64,000 bases of DNA from Sinonovacula constricta (Eukaryota; Mollusca; Bivalvia; Cardiida; Solecurtidae), in the NCBI GenBank assembly GCA_007844125.1, contig CM017573.1, forward strand, positions 9,399,052-9,463,051, read 5' to 3'. The position numbers and the translations under genes were made by a program. Shown in pieces: positions 34,701 through 43,819 of this stretch (within the stretch, counting starts at the first letter, position 1; the number at the start of each line of letters is the position of its first letter). The notes under the pieces were generated by a model. That model made no database searches and had not been told where the DNA came from. It saw only the letters and a list, made by a program, of their open reading frames with translations.

Positions 34701-37700
34701 GAGACTTTGAGATAATAAATGGCGGTTTCTATTCAAAATATATTTAACACGTGGTAGTGATTCCCTCATTTCGTTTCTGAAGGGACATTATTATGACTTA
34801 CACATTTACCTAATGTTACCTCCCTTCTGGGTGGGTATTTGAGGTAACGCGTCAAGGAACTAAATTGTTCTTTACTAAGGTCCAAACTTTTGAAGCTACC
34901 TTACAGTGCCCCGTTTACAGACACACGCGCAGGCACACACGCACAATCGCGCGCGCACGCATACACACTGAGTGCAAAAATCATTTTTTTTTTACTTAAA
35001 ATGGCAATTCAAAAAAAAAAAGAAAACAAGTGAAAATAGTAATCCCGTTCGACAACCTTATACGGTGTATGCAGTTCCGCCCAATCTACGCTAATCTGCC
35101 AATCTGTTATTGAACATCTGAGTGCATTAAGTAGTGTATTAATTGAAGGTTTAAACAACATGAGGACAAAAGCAGTATATTATTAAATAGTATGAAAATA
35201 CGTGTTAAACAAATTGCCCACATGTCCTGTGCTGAATTTTTATTTTTATTTTTGGAGAACTTTTTCCATTGATAGGAGATAAGAAAACGACACCATTTCG
35301 TACTGCGCTATCTATGAAGAAATTACATAAACTTGTGGTTTACAATGCTAATTGTAAAATTTAATCTAAATTACTACACTGAATATACATTTAATTATTG
35401 TCTCTCGGACTTGAGATATAGTCCGGCAGTTTGAACATCTACATAGATTCAAACCTGAATTATGGTATCCGACAGTTTGCCTATATCTAATATACATAAC
35501 AATATTTGACCTCTGTTTGGGGTGTTTGTGCATAATTTCTGTAGAACTTTAGTATAAGCATTGATAATTTTCAACAGTATCGCAATTTTGGGGCAGTAAA
35601 ACTCGTTAATCAACACTTAAAATGTTCATTCTTTTTAAATCTATAATATGAACGATTGGGATTTCGACATCACAGCAGATGTCGTGGATGAGCTAAAACA
35701 GGTGGTCACGTGGTTGTCTTGGTTTAAAAATAGCTAATTGTGCAGCGTGACTCAGATAGGAAATACATGTTTGTAATGACGATTATGGCGTTACAGTACA
35801 TATTTCAGACAGGTGTAGGACATCAGTTAACAGCATTTTGCATGATCTGTTCAGGTAACAATTGTTTATTAAGATGTTGAATGAAAATATGTTGTCCAAA
35901 CTGTCGGATACCACCTTTAACATCGATTCTATGCTCGACAAAGAATCAATTTTAGGCGCGATATTATTTAATTTGGCCCCCTACCCCCACCCCGGCGCAT
36001 CCAAAGCCCAGCTTCGCCCCAGCATTATAGTAATATATATCATATCACGACATACGATAAACAAAACGCACTATCCCTCGTGGTGTGCGATGCCAGTAAT
36101 ACAAATCTAAATTTGCTAGATTAATCCTCCGAAATTACACACATTGATCATAAAAAAGTATGCCGAACACAGGTTATCTCGTAAAAAGTACACAAACTTT
36201 TGTACACATTCCATTCGTCTCGTGACAAAATATGACGTCATAAATATTTGAAAACAACAAGTTGAGCGTTCACGAACTTAGTGAGATGGATACTTCGAGG
36301 TCTTGAGGAAAGATGTGTAAAGATATCTTGTTAAGTATAAGTTTGAATATTCTAAATATACTTTTAAATATATGCCTTTTTAAATTGCTTTATGCTTAAG
36401 TTTGGTTAAAATAATGTTTGAAAACCATGGCTATGAATTTAGATCTCTGTTTCATGTAGATGACTAGATCTAGACAAAATGCATCATGATTTTGCACAAT
36501 AGCTGTGAGTTTACCGTAAACTCCGTCCGTTATTGATTCAGAAACCAAGACGTAACTAGATTAAACTCTATTCTAAATGTTGATTTCTGTTATATAAATT
36601 GTTGCAAATAATTTTACGTAGTCCTATAAATAACCATGTTTTTACGTTTCCACACTTCAGACACAAATGGCGACTTTCCCCCATACTCAAGCTTAACAGA
36701 TCCAGGAGGACAGCGAGTGTAACAACTGTACATATCTATATTTTGGGGTTATTGAGTTGTATTTGTCTTATCTAGGCCAGGCACTAGCAAGCTGACCGAC
36801 TATGAACGACTGAATATTGCCATTTTTTCTAGCAATTGTTTACATAATTTTCATTTCAATGTTTACTTGATTTACATGTCTATATTTGCAGGTTGTTGTG
36901 TGGATGAAGTGCGGCCATGTTTACTCCACCACAAAGTGATCGAACTTGTGCCACGACATAAAGGCCTGTATTCACCAAGCATTTCTTAACGGAAGTCACT
37001 ACTTGAGCCCAAGTCTCCATTTTATACCAAGAAAACTAAGCTTTTGTATGAAGTTAAATTGTGATTTTAAGCTCAAAGTATCAAAGTTAAATTGTCATGC
37101 AAAATTTCAGACTTATAGCTGAATATACACTGAAGATATTGCGAATTAAAAACTATGACTTTATCCAATCTTACTGAAAAATGGTTGGTGTATACAGGCC
37201 AAAGACTTTATTAATGTTCTGTTTTCTCTCCTTCTATCTTCAGGTTGCATCATTTACGACTGTGAACGTTGACGTGTATTTTGTCACCAACACAATCTGT
37301 ACATTTACAATGTTTTACTCTGGTCTACATTTCTGTATTTCCAGGTTGCCATCGTTGGTTCTACCCAAGTCCACGTGTACAACACGGTCAGTCTGACCAG
37401 GACACGAACCGTCGAGTTGGGACATAGGACCGCCAGGATCGCTTATCATGGCGGACTGCTGTACTGTGCTGAGTATGAGTGGTATAGTAACATCGTGTAT
37501 GTACACGACGTGAGGAGTGGCAGGAAGCTGAGGCAGATCTCCATGGACACCGACGACCGGAAACTGTTCTCTTACATCACACACATCGCCGTGAACAGTT
37601 CCGGCGACCGACTCTATGTGACTGACTACAAGAGAGGTCTTGTATGTGTCGGCACGAACGGGAGGCCGATATTCTGTCTCTCCGAGCAGGATCTCGGACT

Positions 37701-37932
37701 GACTGGTGCCTGGGGTGTGACCACTGACCATCACGGTCACGTGTTTGTTAATGGAGTGGACTCACACAACGTAGTCAAGGTGACCGAGGATGGTCACGTG
37801 GTAGGTCAGATATTGTCCGAGGAAGATGGGATCACGTGGTTTCCACTCTGCCTCAGTTATGATGTGAACAGGAGTTCCTTGTATGTCGGTGGGTATGACA
37901 GTGATCAGCTTCTGATGGTGGAATGGAAGTAA
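16449..37932 (+). CDS. TRIM-like protein without RING: B-box, coiled coil, beta-propeller (three coding exons)
   Basis: The three exons (16449-16756, 26952-27837, 37345-37932) join with canonical GT/AG sites in phases 2 and 0 to give 593 codons plus TAA. Exon 1 encodes both B-boxes. Exon 2 completes the second B-box, then gives a long charged coiled coil and the first propeller blades. Exon 3 gives the rest of a six-bladed-propeller/NHL-like domain. No RING finger precedes the B-boxes, so the protein would lack its own E3 ligase centre. Members of this bivalve family are usually annotated TRIM56-, TRIM45- or TRIM71-like, and some are induced in immune challenge; the role here is inferred from architecture only. 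The family is known for high copy number, so this may be one of many paralogues. Confidence 0.88.
16772..17170 (-). mobile_element. TTAA-flanked MITE, degraded, cut by a SINE
   Basis: TTAAAGGTGGTTTCCAACAG at 16772 is the terminal repeat of the MITE family (best copy 55953-56442). Internal blocks match in reverse order: GGCATAAACTTACTG, GGAAATACATTTTTGTAATG and TTTTCAGGTAACAAT. The far end is replaced by the SINE at 17174. Confidence 0.65.
17174..17347 (-). repeat. tRNA-derived SINE (family V3), 5' part
   Basis: Reverse-oriented head TAGCTCAGGTGGTAGAGCG and B box GGTTCAAACCCC are intact; the body stops after the ACTGACACC block. It is inserted at the end of the MITE. Confidence 0.85.
17348..17563. 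other. Short unique stretch with a poly-T run
   Basis: Intron sequence. A poly-T run precedes the palindrome. Confidence 0.3.
17564..17646. repeat. 83-bp palindrome with 28-29-bp arms
   Basis: The arm AGAGATGGCCTTGTAATAAA continuing CATACAAG is the reverse complement of CTTGTATGTTTATTACAAGG continuing CCATATCTCT, with one inserted base, around a 26-nt loop. Confidence 0.85.
17685..17700 (+). repeat. Poly-C run
   Basis: An uninterrupted run of 16 cytosines on the plus strand. Confidence 0.9.
17740..17966 (+). repeat. Fragment of the 163-bp tandem-core element
   Basis: GGAAAACGTTGAAAATC, GATCAAGAGCC and TTTTCATCCATCAAAAAACA match the units at 1240-1700. The minisatellite array begins directly after this fragment. 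Confidence 0.6.
17967..22400 (+). repeat. 26-bp minisatellite array, subfamily A
   Basis: The unit is CCTACCCACAGC followed by a TGTTGTCAGG core and GAGA or GGAA, giving a 26-bp period. Because 26 is not a multiple of 3 and the unit has no stop in any plus frame, all three frames stay open for long spans: one reads 669 codons (19595-21604). Frames encode repeated LPTACCQE, YPQPVVRR and THSLLSGD blocks that rotate frame with each unit. These are artefacts of the repeat, not a supported gene. The array lies in intron 1 of the TRIM-like gene. Confidence 0.95.
17994..20610 (+). repeat. Segmental duplication of about 1.3 kb inside the array
   Basis: Segment 17994-19320 is repeated from 19321 to about 20610. 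Matching variant units give offsets of 1327 bp (CCCATAGCCT at 18001 and 19328), 1353 bp (TACATACAGC at 18308 and 19661) and 1277 bp (CCCACAGCCC at 19121 and 20398). The changes are multiples of about 26 bp, from gain or loss of whole units. Confidence 0.85.
22400..23945 (+). repeat. 26-bp minisatellite array, subfamily B
   Basis: Same period and phase as subfamily A but with the consensus CCTAACCACAGTGGG and TTATCAGGAGA. CCTAACC introduces a stop codon, so the long open frames end here. GTGGG and GCGGG variants form small local blocks. Confidence 0.92.
23946..24340. other. AT-rich intron sequence
   Basis: Contains a C-rich/G-rich patch near 24035-24090 and no other feature. Confidence 0.4.
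24341..25690 (+). mobile_element. Bivalve-type element of 145-bp repeats, copy 1
   Basis: It starts TTAAGCTCACCTGAGCACAA and ends CATCAGGTGAGCGATTAAGG with CATGGCCCTCTTGTTA. The core is tandem units of about 145 bp, each with TTCACCAAACTT (24571, 24712, 24857, 25002), GAATGTTTGTCTGCATG and GTAGGTCACTAGGTCAAATC. No transposase frame is present, so it is non-autonomous if mobile. Confidence 0.85.
25781..26058 (+). repeat. tRNA-derived SINE (family V3)
   Basis: A box TAGCTCAGGTGG, B box GGTTCGAACCC, then the complete family body through GGGCACCTCATAAATGCC and GTATCGGCAAAAAATG. The B box matches the pol III consensus better than in the other copies. Confidence 0.88.
26059..26744. other. AT-rich intron sequence
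   Basis: No repeat or gene is recognised. Confidence 0.4.
26745..26928 (+). repeat. SINE (family V1) next to the exon 2 acceptor
   Basis: A worn head near 26750-26815 is followed by GCCCAGACATGTGTCTTG, ATAATGACCACAGTCGGG and TCGCTGCGATGTACTTC, the 3' tail seen at 3690-3725. It ends about 23 bp before exon 2, leaving only the pyrimidine tract between. Confidence 0.6.
26952..27837 (+). CDS. TRIM-like gene, exon 2: end of B-box 2, coiled coil, first propeller blades
   Basis: A strong acceptor (TTTCTTTTCAG) opens the exon. Its first G completes R103, and the next residues TCQD supply C105. Residues about 118-255 are charged and helical (QLKSALENINKAIK, LLLRIEELKEKSKKD), as in a TRIM coiled coil that drives dimerisation. 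A basic, Arg/Lys-rich linker (RADRQVERPVEKQKDRR) follows, then a propeller start with GCCHLDDGSLMVADNYNRRL and GQPTDVCCIGPQEVV. The exon ends in phase 0 at a perfect GTAAGT donor; reading on would add SILFMSLW and stop. The frame is open 79 bp upstream of the acceptor, but that part is SINE-derived. Confidence 0.9.
28041..28210 (+). repeat. tRNA-derived SINE (family V4)
   Basis: The head GGCGTCCATGGTTTAGTTG with CATTCGAATCCC resembles that at 57149. The body has GTCCTTCAGCAAGACT and ACTGGTTCTACCCAG. Confidence 0.6.
28283..28400 (-). repeat. SINE fragment (family V2)
   Basis: Reverse-oriented GGGATCGAACC, ATGTCGCAGC and AGGGAGCTATACC match the head region of 60553-60700. The flank has an (AT)n run at 28255-28270. 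Confidence 0.6.
28461..28747 (-). repeat. tRNA-derived SINE (family V3)
   Basis: Complete reverse-oriented copy: head from GGCCGCATTAGCTTAGGTGG, worn B box GTTCAAACCCC, and the body ending near AATCCCATCCC at 28480. Confidence 0.85.
28748..29283. other. AT-rich intron sequence
   Basis: A short TTTTTAGCTCACCTGAGC start of the bivalve-type element occurs at 29023-29041 without a recognisable core behind it. Confidence 0.45.
29284..29575 (-). repeat. Two tRNA-like SINE remnants in minus orientation
   Basis: Minus-strand tRNA-like heads occur at 29310-29366 (GTAGAGCATCTGATTACGG) and 29500-29566 (GCTCAGTTGCTAGAGCACC with GGTTCGACCCCCGAC). Between them, AACTGGACAGAACCACCAG resembles the V1 body. 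Confidence 0.5.
29875..31548 (+). mobile_element. Bivalve-type element of 145-bp repeats, copy 2
   Basis: It starts TTAGCTCACCTGAGCACAAT and ends CATCAGGTGAGCGATTAAGG with TGGCCTTCTTGTTA. It holds about nine to ten 145-bp units, more than copy 1, and they are more alike one another (CTTGGTCAGAATG, GTAACTGGGTCACGTGG). The last 260 bp are nearly the same as the end of copy 1. Confidence 0.87.
31826..31892 (+). repeat. Conserved core of a dispersed repeat, second copy
   Basis: TTTAAGCAACCCAGTCGG then TTGCCGACTGACCGTTCC and AAGGCGGTAACTG, matching 9421-9485. Confidence 0.5.
31893..32612. other. AT-rich intron sequence
   Basis: No gene or ordered repeat is recognised. Confidence 0.4.
32613..32695 (+). 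repeat. ATTCGAATA-rich palindromic patch
   Basis: Overlapping self-complementary GAATATTCGAATATTC blocks start at GGGATGTTAACG and end with TTTTGGGATTCGAATA. A related patch is at 34505-34580. Confidence 0.6.
32814..32829 (+). repeat. Poly-G run
   Basis: A run of 16 guanines. Confidence 0.9.
33399..33678 (+). repeat. 140-bp tandem duplication rich in CCAAT boxes
   Basis: Copies 33399-33538 and 33539-33678 are nearly identical (TGTGTATTGGTAACTAAATG to CTGTACACTTGAGC). Each carries AGCCAATCAC and ACCAATCAAG plus inverted ATTGG motifs; another CCAAT lies at 33308. CCAAT boxes bind NF-Y in animal promoters. Confidence 0.8.
33760..33792 (+). CDS. Candidate alternative first exon (speculative)
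   Basis: Eleven codons (MPPLIINVFYK) in AAAATGCCG context end at a GTTAGT donor in phase 0, the phase needed by TRIM exon 3. The site follows the CCAAT-rich duplication by 80 bp. If used, it would give a short propeller-only product. There is no direct evidence of transcription. Confidence 0.15.
33793..34504. other. AT-rich intron sequence
   Basis: Contains an AATAAT microsatellite at 34145-34172; nothing else is supported. Confidence 0.4.
34505..34582 (+). repeat. ATTCGAATA-rich palindromic patch, second copy
   Basis: GTTCCGAATATTCGAATATG and TTTTGGGATTCGA are shared with 32613-32695. Confidence 0.6.
34583..35459. other. Intron sequence without genes
   Basis: A CA-rich microsatellite (ACACACGCGCAGGCACAC) lies at 34920-34970. 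Near 35420, AGTCCGGCAGTTTGAAC is a lone MITE-terminus-like motif. Confidence 0.4.
35460..35920 (-). mobile_element. TTAA-flanked MITE (reverse orientation)
   Basis: GGTATCCGACAGTTTGCC at the left and CAAACTGTCGGATACCACC followed by TTTAA at the right are the inverted termini. Internal blocks GGAAATACATGTTTGTAATG and CAGGTAACAATTG match 55953-56442. The left terminus has lost a few bases. Confidence 0.8.
35921..37344. other. Last part of intron 2
   Basis: No gene is supported. The last 100 bp are pyrimidine-rich and lead into the exon 3 acceptor. A second AG (CTTCAG at 37238-37243) precedes it but opens no better frame. Confidence 0.45.
37345..37932 (+). CDS. TRIM-like gene, exon 3: C-terminal propeller
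   Basis: A TATTTCCAG acceptor opens in phase 0 (VAIVGSTQVHVYN) and runs 195 residues to TAA. The exon is much richer in GC than its surroundings. Propeller repeats are visible: ITHIAVNSSGDRLYVTDYK, LTGAWGVTTDHHGHVFVNG and the closing CLSYDVNRSSLYVGGYDSD with QLLMVEWK at the end. The VDSHNVVKV motif and the final LYVGG strand are typical of this bivalve family. Such propellers bind protein or RNA ligands; the ligand here is unknown. Length and final strand suggest a complete C-terminus. Confidence 0.92.
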   Translation, partial: VAIVGSTQVHVYNTVSLTRTRTVELGHRTARIAYHGGLLYCAEYEWYSNIVYVHDVRSGRKLRQISMDTDDRKLFSYITHIAVNSSGDRLYVTDYKRGLVCVGTNGRPIFCLSEQDLGLTGAWGVTTDHHGHVFVNGVDSHNVVKVTEDGHVVGQILSEEDGITWFPLCLSYDVNRSSLYVGGYDSDQLLMVEWK

Positions 37933-38036
37933 AGTTTATATTAATTATTGCCGGACATTTTGTTTTCCATTCAAGTTTCTTCCTTTTGTTGCTGATTGTG
38001 ACATTTTGTGAATGACTCGTTATAAAAGTGGAATTA

Positions 38037-38042
38037 AATAAA
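38037..38042 (+). terminator. Polyadenylation signal AATAAA of the TRIM-like gene
   Basis: AATAAA lies 105 bp after the stop codon. A second AATAAA at 38083-38088 may serve as an alternative. Confidence 0.6.
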
Positions 38043-38089
38043 CATTTTAGTAGAATAATCTTCCATCGACATTTTGTTTAGGAATAAAA

Positions 38090-39430
38090 TGAAATTAAAA
38101 CGTGTGTTTAAAACTATGTTCTTCTGTAAATATTACAGATAAGTATGTAGTTGATGTATTGTTGTATTTCCATTAAATATTTTGTACAAACGTTTCTACA
38201 ATTAAAGTTTATTTCAATTCAGTTTGAGTTTTTCATCTCAGTTCGCCATGTTTGTATATTTTACATCAACATCAAAACAATTACGTCATTAATCACAACA
38301 CTATGACGTCATCACATGCGGATAATTCGCTTTCCCGCAAAATCAATAAAAAGACCCAACGACATCAATACACTACTGCAGTGCTGAATTATTTGGCATT
38401 TATGTCAGATTTCTTCAGAATTGAATCAATTTTCAATTAAAAGATTCTTAATACTTCTGTCATTTTGGTTTAATGCATGTGTTAGCATTCGTGTCACATG
38501 TAGTGGTATGTAATATGTCCGGCAGTTGTTATATAAATAATCGGCAATAGATTTTCAATGTTATTTTGTTGAAACAATTGTAGCCGTGACTCGCAAGTCG
38601 TCAATTTTAGTATATAATGTATATTATCTAGTTAGTATATAATATTTGTAATAAATAAATTTTACAAACAATTAACAACTGTGAGATGTGTGGTTCAGTT
38701 AGAACTCTGTCTTATCTGCAGGAAGTCAAATATCAGTGACAATGTTGTAAAATAAAGAAACATATTGGGTAGATCTGTGACAAGTTGATTAAGAAGATAA
38801 ATGTATTCTTCAGTGCTTCTAAAGAGATGTGACCATTTATAAGTAAAATCGAAATTGATCATGCATTCAGTTATGTTAATCGTAAAATAACGATCAGAAA
38901 TTGCATAAACAATTTTGACTAGGGCAATATATGTACGCGGAATTGTTTATAAAACTAGAATTTTTACAGTTGTTACAGTTAAAATATTTATTGTCTCTAT
39001 AGGACTCCATAAACACGGTCATTTATGTGCTGTCCAGAGGCATACCCCGCCCCCCACTTGGACATTTATAGAATGTTTGTAGGTGCGTTTTCCAAAATAT
39101 CTCTGAGTGGAGTGGGGTGTATTCAATAATATTGCATTTAAACATGTAGTAACATTTTATGTCAAGATAATTAGCAAAAAGTACATGTTTCTATTGTGTG
39201 TGACAACTGTTTTGATCCTATTTAATGTTTATCCAGGAATACCTGTTTGTATGTAACAATTCTGTTTTACCTATCATTGCATATCTCAAATTGTGCATGA
39301 TTCCAAGAGCGGATCTACGATTTTACCCTGGGCGGGCGAGAACTTTCTTCAAATGTTTAAACGACCTCATTTTATGATTTGTGGATGTCTTTACACGCCA
39401 ATGGCATATACTACATATAGAAGATGACCC
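38090..39430. other. AT-rich intergenic sequence
   Basis: No coding frame, RNA or ordered repeat is supported. Confidence 0.45.
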
Positions 39431-39925
39431 TTCAAGGTGGTATCCGGCAATTTGAACTAAAATATCTTTTTCTCAACCAACCAAGTCATTGTTACCTGAA
39501 AAGATCATGCAAAATGCTGCTTATTGATTTACCCAAGATCAGTGTGAGCAGTGAAATATAAATCCTCTGTTCTCATCGCAGGTATTTCCTATCCGAGACT
39601 TGCTGCTGAGATAGCTATTTTTAACTAAGAATACCACGTGACCACTCAATTTTGAGATAACGTTATATGGTCATCTGGATAATACGCTCTGACATTGATA
39701 TCTTTTTTAGCAGACACCTCATCGTGTTTATTTATAGATTTGGAATTATTGAACTTTTAGAGTGTTTTATCACGATTTGTGCTTACAATATATGCAGTCT
39801 TTAAAGCCGTCTTTACTTACACTAAAGTATGAGTTTATGCAGAAATTATGTCCCGATTCCCCGAATCAGTGTTAATGTATTGTGACATGAATTTGATGTA
39901 GGCAAACTGTTGGTACCACCTTTAA
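39431..39925 (+). mobile_element. TTAA-flanked MITE
   Basis: The left terminus TTCAAGGTGGTATCCGGCA and right terminus CAAACTGTTGGTACCACC with TTTAA are inverted. Length is 495 bp. The internal order (GTTACCTGAAAAGATC, GGTATTTCCTATCCGAG, ATAGCTATTTTTAAC) follows the 55953 copy. No coding frame. Confidence 0.85.
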
Positions 39926-39969
39926 AGATAACATTAATGATGTATTCGAAGGTTGTTTTGAACACATTT

Positions 39970-40085
39970 GCTTTAAGGGTGGTCCGGGACAGGCTCTCCC
40001 GTGAAATATTGGATTTCTAAAATGCGGGATATGTGTTCTGATGTAAATAAGGATCACATTTGATACAATTTTACCAGTCTTTAAA
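39970..40085 (+). repeat. Dispersed repeat, copy 1 of a pair
   Basis: GGTCCGGGACAGGCTCTCC, GTGAAATATTGGATTTC and AATGCGGGATATGTG correspond to GCCCGGGGACTGCTG, GTGAAAATGTCGATATC and AATGCCGCATACGTG at 40746-40860. Confidence 0.5.
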
Positions 40086-40735
40086 ATGTAATTTATTTAT
40101 TAGATATGTTCTACGAGTTTTATTCGTGTTCCTTGCACGCACCCCAAATCCACTCCCGGATTAGCAAAAATGTTGATATATGAAATTAGAAAAAATTATT
40201 GCACCTTTATTATATAGTTAATCAATTATCTTTTGTATGAACAAATGTGTCAATGGAGATGTATATATAATCAATGTATATATAGTCAATAATTGTTTTA
40301 TTGTGTTTATTGTTGTTGTTTTTGTTTTTTAGAAAGAATGGGTTTAAAATGGCCTGAACATAGTTTAACATATTATATGTACATTCAAACTATATTTTTT
40401 TTCTAACTATTTTGTCACTGTCAGGCCAATTATTGTTTATTTTATTATTCACCCTGCATGTTAATTTCAAATATTGCATAAGTGTGGGATCAATGATTGT
40501 TCAGTTTATGCAAGAAGTATACACGTGATATGTATTCGAGAAAACGCTGTTTAAATGTTTCCTAGCTAGATTGGATTTTCTGTAAATAATTAATATTGAA
40601 GAACGCTATTAAGTTTGTTTTAAACTTTGCTTAACCTAAATGCAATCAATTCTGTTGTCGACTATCCACAAACGACTGACTCTTTTCTTGAATTTCGCCC
40701 AAAATACTTTAAGCAAATATGATTGCATACATTTG
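40086..40735. other. AT-rich intergenic sequence
   Basis: Nothing recognised beyond a TTGTTGTTTTTG run. Confidence 0.4.
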
Positions 40736-40870
40736 CTTCTAAGAGGGCCCGGGGACTGCTGTTCTGTGAAAATGTCGATATCTAGAATGCCGCATACGTG
40801 ATCTAACGTGAATAGGGGACCAAATGCGACACATTTTCCATAGATATGATGAAGAAAGTTTTGGCGAAAA
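40736..40870 (+). repeat. Dispersed repeat, copy 2 of a pair
   Basis: See 39970-40085. The matched order includes GAATAGGGGACCAAATGCG against AAATAAGGATCACATTTG. Confidence 0.5.
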
Positions 40871-41789
40871 CTCAAGAGCAGCGTTGTTTATATGTGAATA
40901 AACCATTGCTTCCTGAATAGGGCCTTTATGCTGATTAACCATTTAAAACGTGATACCAATGATTGTTATTGGAATTGTGAATTGGTGTTAGAATAAAGCT
41001 TAAACTCGTAGATGTTTTAGAGTTTTAGATGATTGGTTCATCGAATAGAATATAATAATTGCTGTAATTATGTACGTGTATTTGAAAGTAGAATGTAAAA
41101 CCTTTGTTTGATAGAGATGCCAATATATATCATGCATTTGCTTTATTTTCTCTTCTTTAAGTTGCTAAACTAATATGTATATCTTCATATATAATAAACT
41201 ATTTAATCTATGATTTTGGTTATTCTGTCTGTGAAATCCCCAGAACCTCCAAACCAGAAAAAGTGTCAGTTTGCTTAAACTAAGCCTAGCGATATTTTCC
41301 AAATGCTAAATACTGCTAGAGGTAAAACAGTATTGTAAATAATAATTTACATAAAGTGATGCCTTATAAATGTCATAGTACACAGTAAGGCTAAAACACA
41401 CAATAATATATATATATTTCAAAATATTGAAGTTATTTACGAAAGTATAACTGAAAGAAAACAATATATCAAATTTCAATTAACAGTTTATGTAAACGTG
41501 TGGCGAGTATTATTATAACAGTCTGATACTGTTTAAAAGTACATATGAATATTTTTATCTTCGACTTTTGTATAGTAACAGTTCCGGCCTACTATGTAGG
41601 TTCGTTCTTTGTTTTCAGCCACATCGCGAACGCGTGACGCACATACGATGTACGATCATTTTATGCAGGCATTACACTTGCAGATCAATATAAAAATGGC
41701 TAGTGAAATAATATTCCGGTTATCTAATTATTTTTGCCGAATAAATTAGTCATTTAGTTACTATGTCGTAATACATCAAATTCAATCTC
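40871..41789. other. AT-rich intergenic sequence
   Basis: No gene or repeat is supported. CpG density rises slightly near 41615-41650. Confidence 0.4.
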
Positions 41790-43430
41790 ATAGGGTTCAA
41801 TAATGTCATGTATAGGACATAATAACGTCATGCCAGCAATGTATAGGACATAACAACGTCGTAACAGCAATGTATAGGGTATAATAACGTCATGACAGCA
41901 ATGTATGGGACATAATAACGTCGTGCCAGCAATGTATAGGGCATAACAACGTCATGACAGCAATGTATAGGGCATAATAACGTCATAACAGCAATGTATA
42001 GGGCATAATAACGTCATGACAGCAATGTATAGGGCATAACAACGTCATGACAGCAATGTATAGGACATAATAACGTCATGACGGCAATGTATAGGACATA
42101 ACAACGTCGTAACAGCAATGTATAGGGTATAATAACGTCATGACAGCAATGTATGGGACATAATAACGTCGTGCCAGCAATGTATAGGGCATAACAACGT
42201 CATGACAGCAATGTATAGGGCATAATAACGTCATAACAGCAATATATAGGGCATAATAACGTCATGACAGCAATGTATAGGGTATAATAACGTCATGACA
42301 GCAATGTATAGGACATAACAACGTCGTAACAGCAATGTATAGGGTATAATAACGTCATGACAGCAATGTATAGGACATAACAACGTCGTAACAGCAATGT
42401 ATAGGGTATAATAACGTCATGACAGCAATGTATGGGACATAATAACGTCGTGCCAGCAATGTATAGGGCATAACAACGTCATGACAGCAATGTATAGGGC
42501 ATAATAACGTCATAACAGCAATATATAGGGCATAATAACGTCATAACAGCAATATATAGGGCATAATAACGTCATGACAGCGATGTATAGGGCATATTAA
42601 CGTCATGACAGCAATGTATAGGACATAATAACGTCATGCCAGCAATGTATAGGACATAACAACGTCGTAACAGCAATGTATAGGGTATAATAACGTCATG
42701 ACAGCAATGTATGGGACATAATAACGTCGTGCCAGCAATGTATAGGGCATAACAACGTCATGACAGCAATGTATAGGGCATAATAACGTCATAACAGCAA
42801 TATATAGGGCATAATAACGTCATGACAGCGATGTATAGGGCATATTAACGTCATGACAGCAATGTATAGGACATAATAACGTCATGCCAGCAATGTATAG
42901 GTCATAACAACGTCGTAACAGCAATGTATAGGGTATAATAACGTCATGACAGCAATGTATGGGACATAATAACGTCGTGCCAGCAATGTATAGGGCATAA
43001 CAACGTCATGACAGCAATGTATAGGGCATAATAACGTCATGACAGCGATGTATAGGGCATATTAACGTCATGACAGCAATGTATAGGGCATAACAACGTC
43101 ATGACAGCAATGTATAGGGCATAATAACGTCATGACAGCAATGTATAGGGCATAACAACGTCGTAACAGCAATGTTTCGGATATAATAACGTCGTAACAG
43201 CAATGTATAGGACATAATAACGTCGTGCCAGCAATGTATAGGACATAATAACGTCGTAACAGCAATGTATAGGACATAATAACGTCGTAACAGCAATGTA
43301 TAGGACATAACAACGTCATTACAGCAATGTATAAGGCATAATAACGTCATGACAGCAATGTATAGGGCATAATAACGTCATGACAGCAACGTAAAGGGCA
43401 CAATAACGTCACGACAGCAATGTAAAGGGT
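41790..43430 (+). repeat. 31-bp satellite with higher-order structure
   Basis: The unit is ACAGCAATGTATAGGGC followed by ATAATAACGTCATG, about 53 copies. A variant TGGGAC recurs at 41906, 42154, 42433, 42712 and 42960: spacings of 248, 279, 279 and 248 bp, or eight and nine units. So blocks of eight to nine units have been copied together. Minus-strand frames (repeated LLCPIHCC) are artefacts. Confidence 0.95.
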
Positions 43431-43680
43431 TTGAGTTTGTGTTATGTAAGAGTGGGTGTGATGGTGTAAGTGTGTGAGAGAGTTGGTGTGAAAGTGTGTG
43501 TGTGTGTCCGAATGTGTGGTGAGGGTGTGGGTGGGTGTGAGAGTAGGTGTGAAGATTAGGTGTGTGAGAGTTTCGTTGGGTGTGAATGTGTGGATGTGAA
43601 AGTGCGAGAGAGTGGTTGAGTGTGGTGTGGGTAGGTGTGAAGGTGGGAGTTTGTGAGTGGATGGTTGTGAATATAAGGGC
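43431..43680 (+). repeat. G/T-rich minisatellite
   Basis: Variants of GGTGTGAGAGTG and GTGTGGGTGGGTGTGA adjoin the satellite directly. Confidence 0.85.
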
Positions 43681-43819
43681 GTTTTACTACATTTGGAATG
43701 CAACATACAAGTTCCACTAAAACTAAAATAAAATTGTTTTGAACAAAGGGAAAATTCGAGAAATACCACTATGCATGCTCCAAAATATTGTCATATTTAT
43801 GAAATCTTTGTGAAACATA

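Noticed and set aside
41790..43430. CRISPR-like array of 31-bp repeats
   Set aside because: There are no unique spacers; units are directly adjacent. This is an animal satellite.
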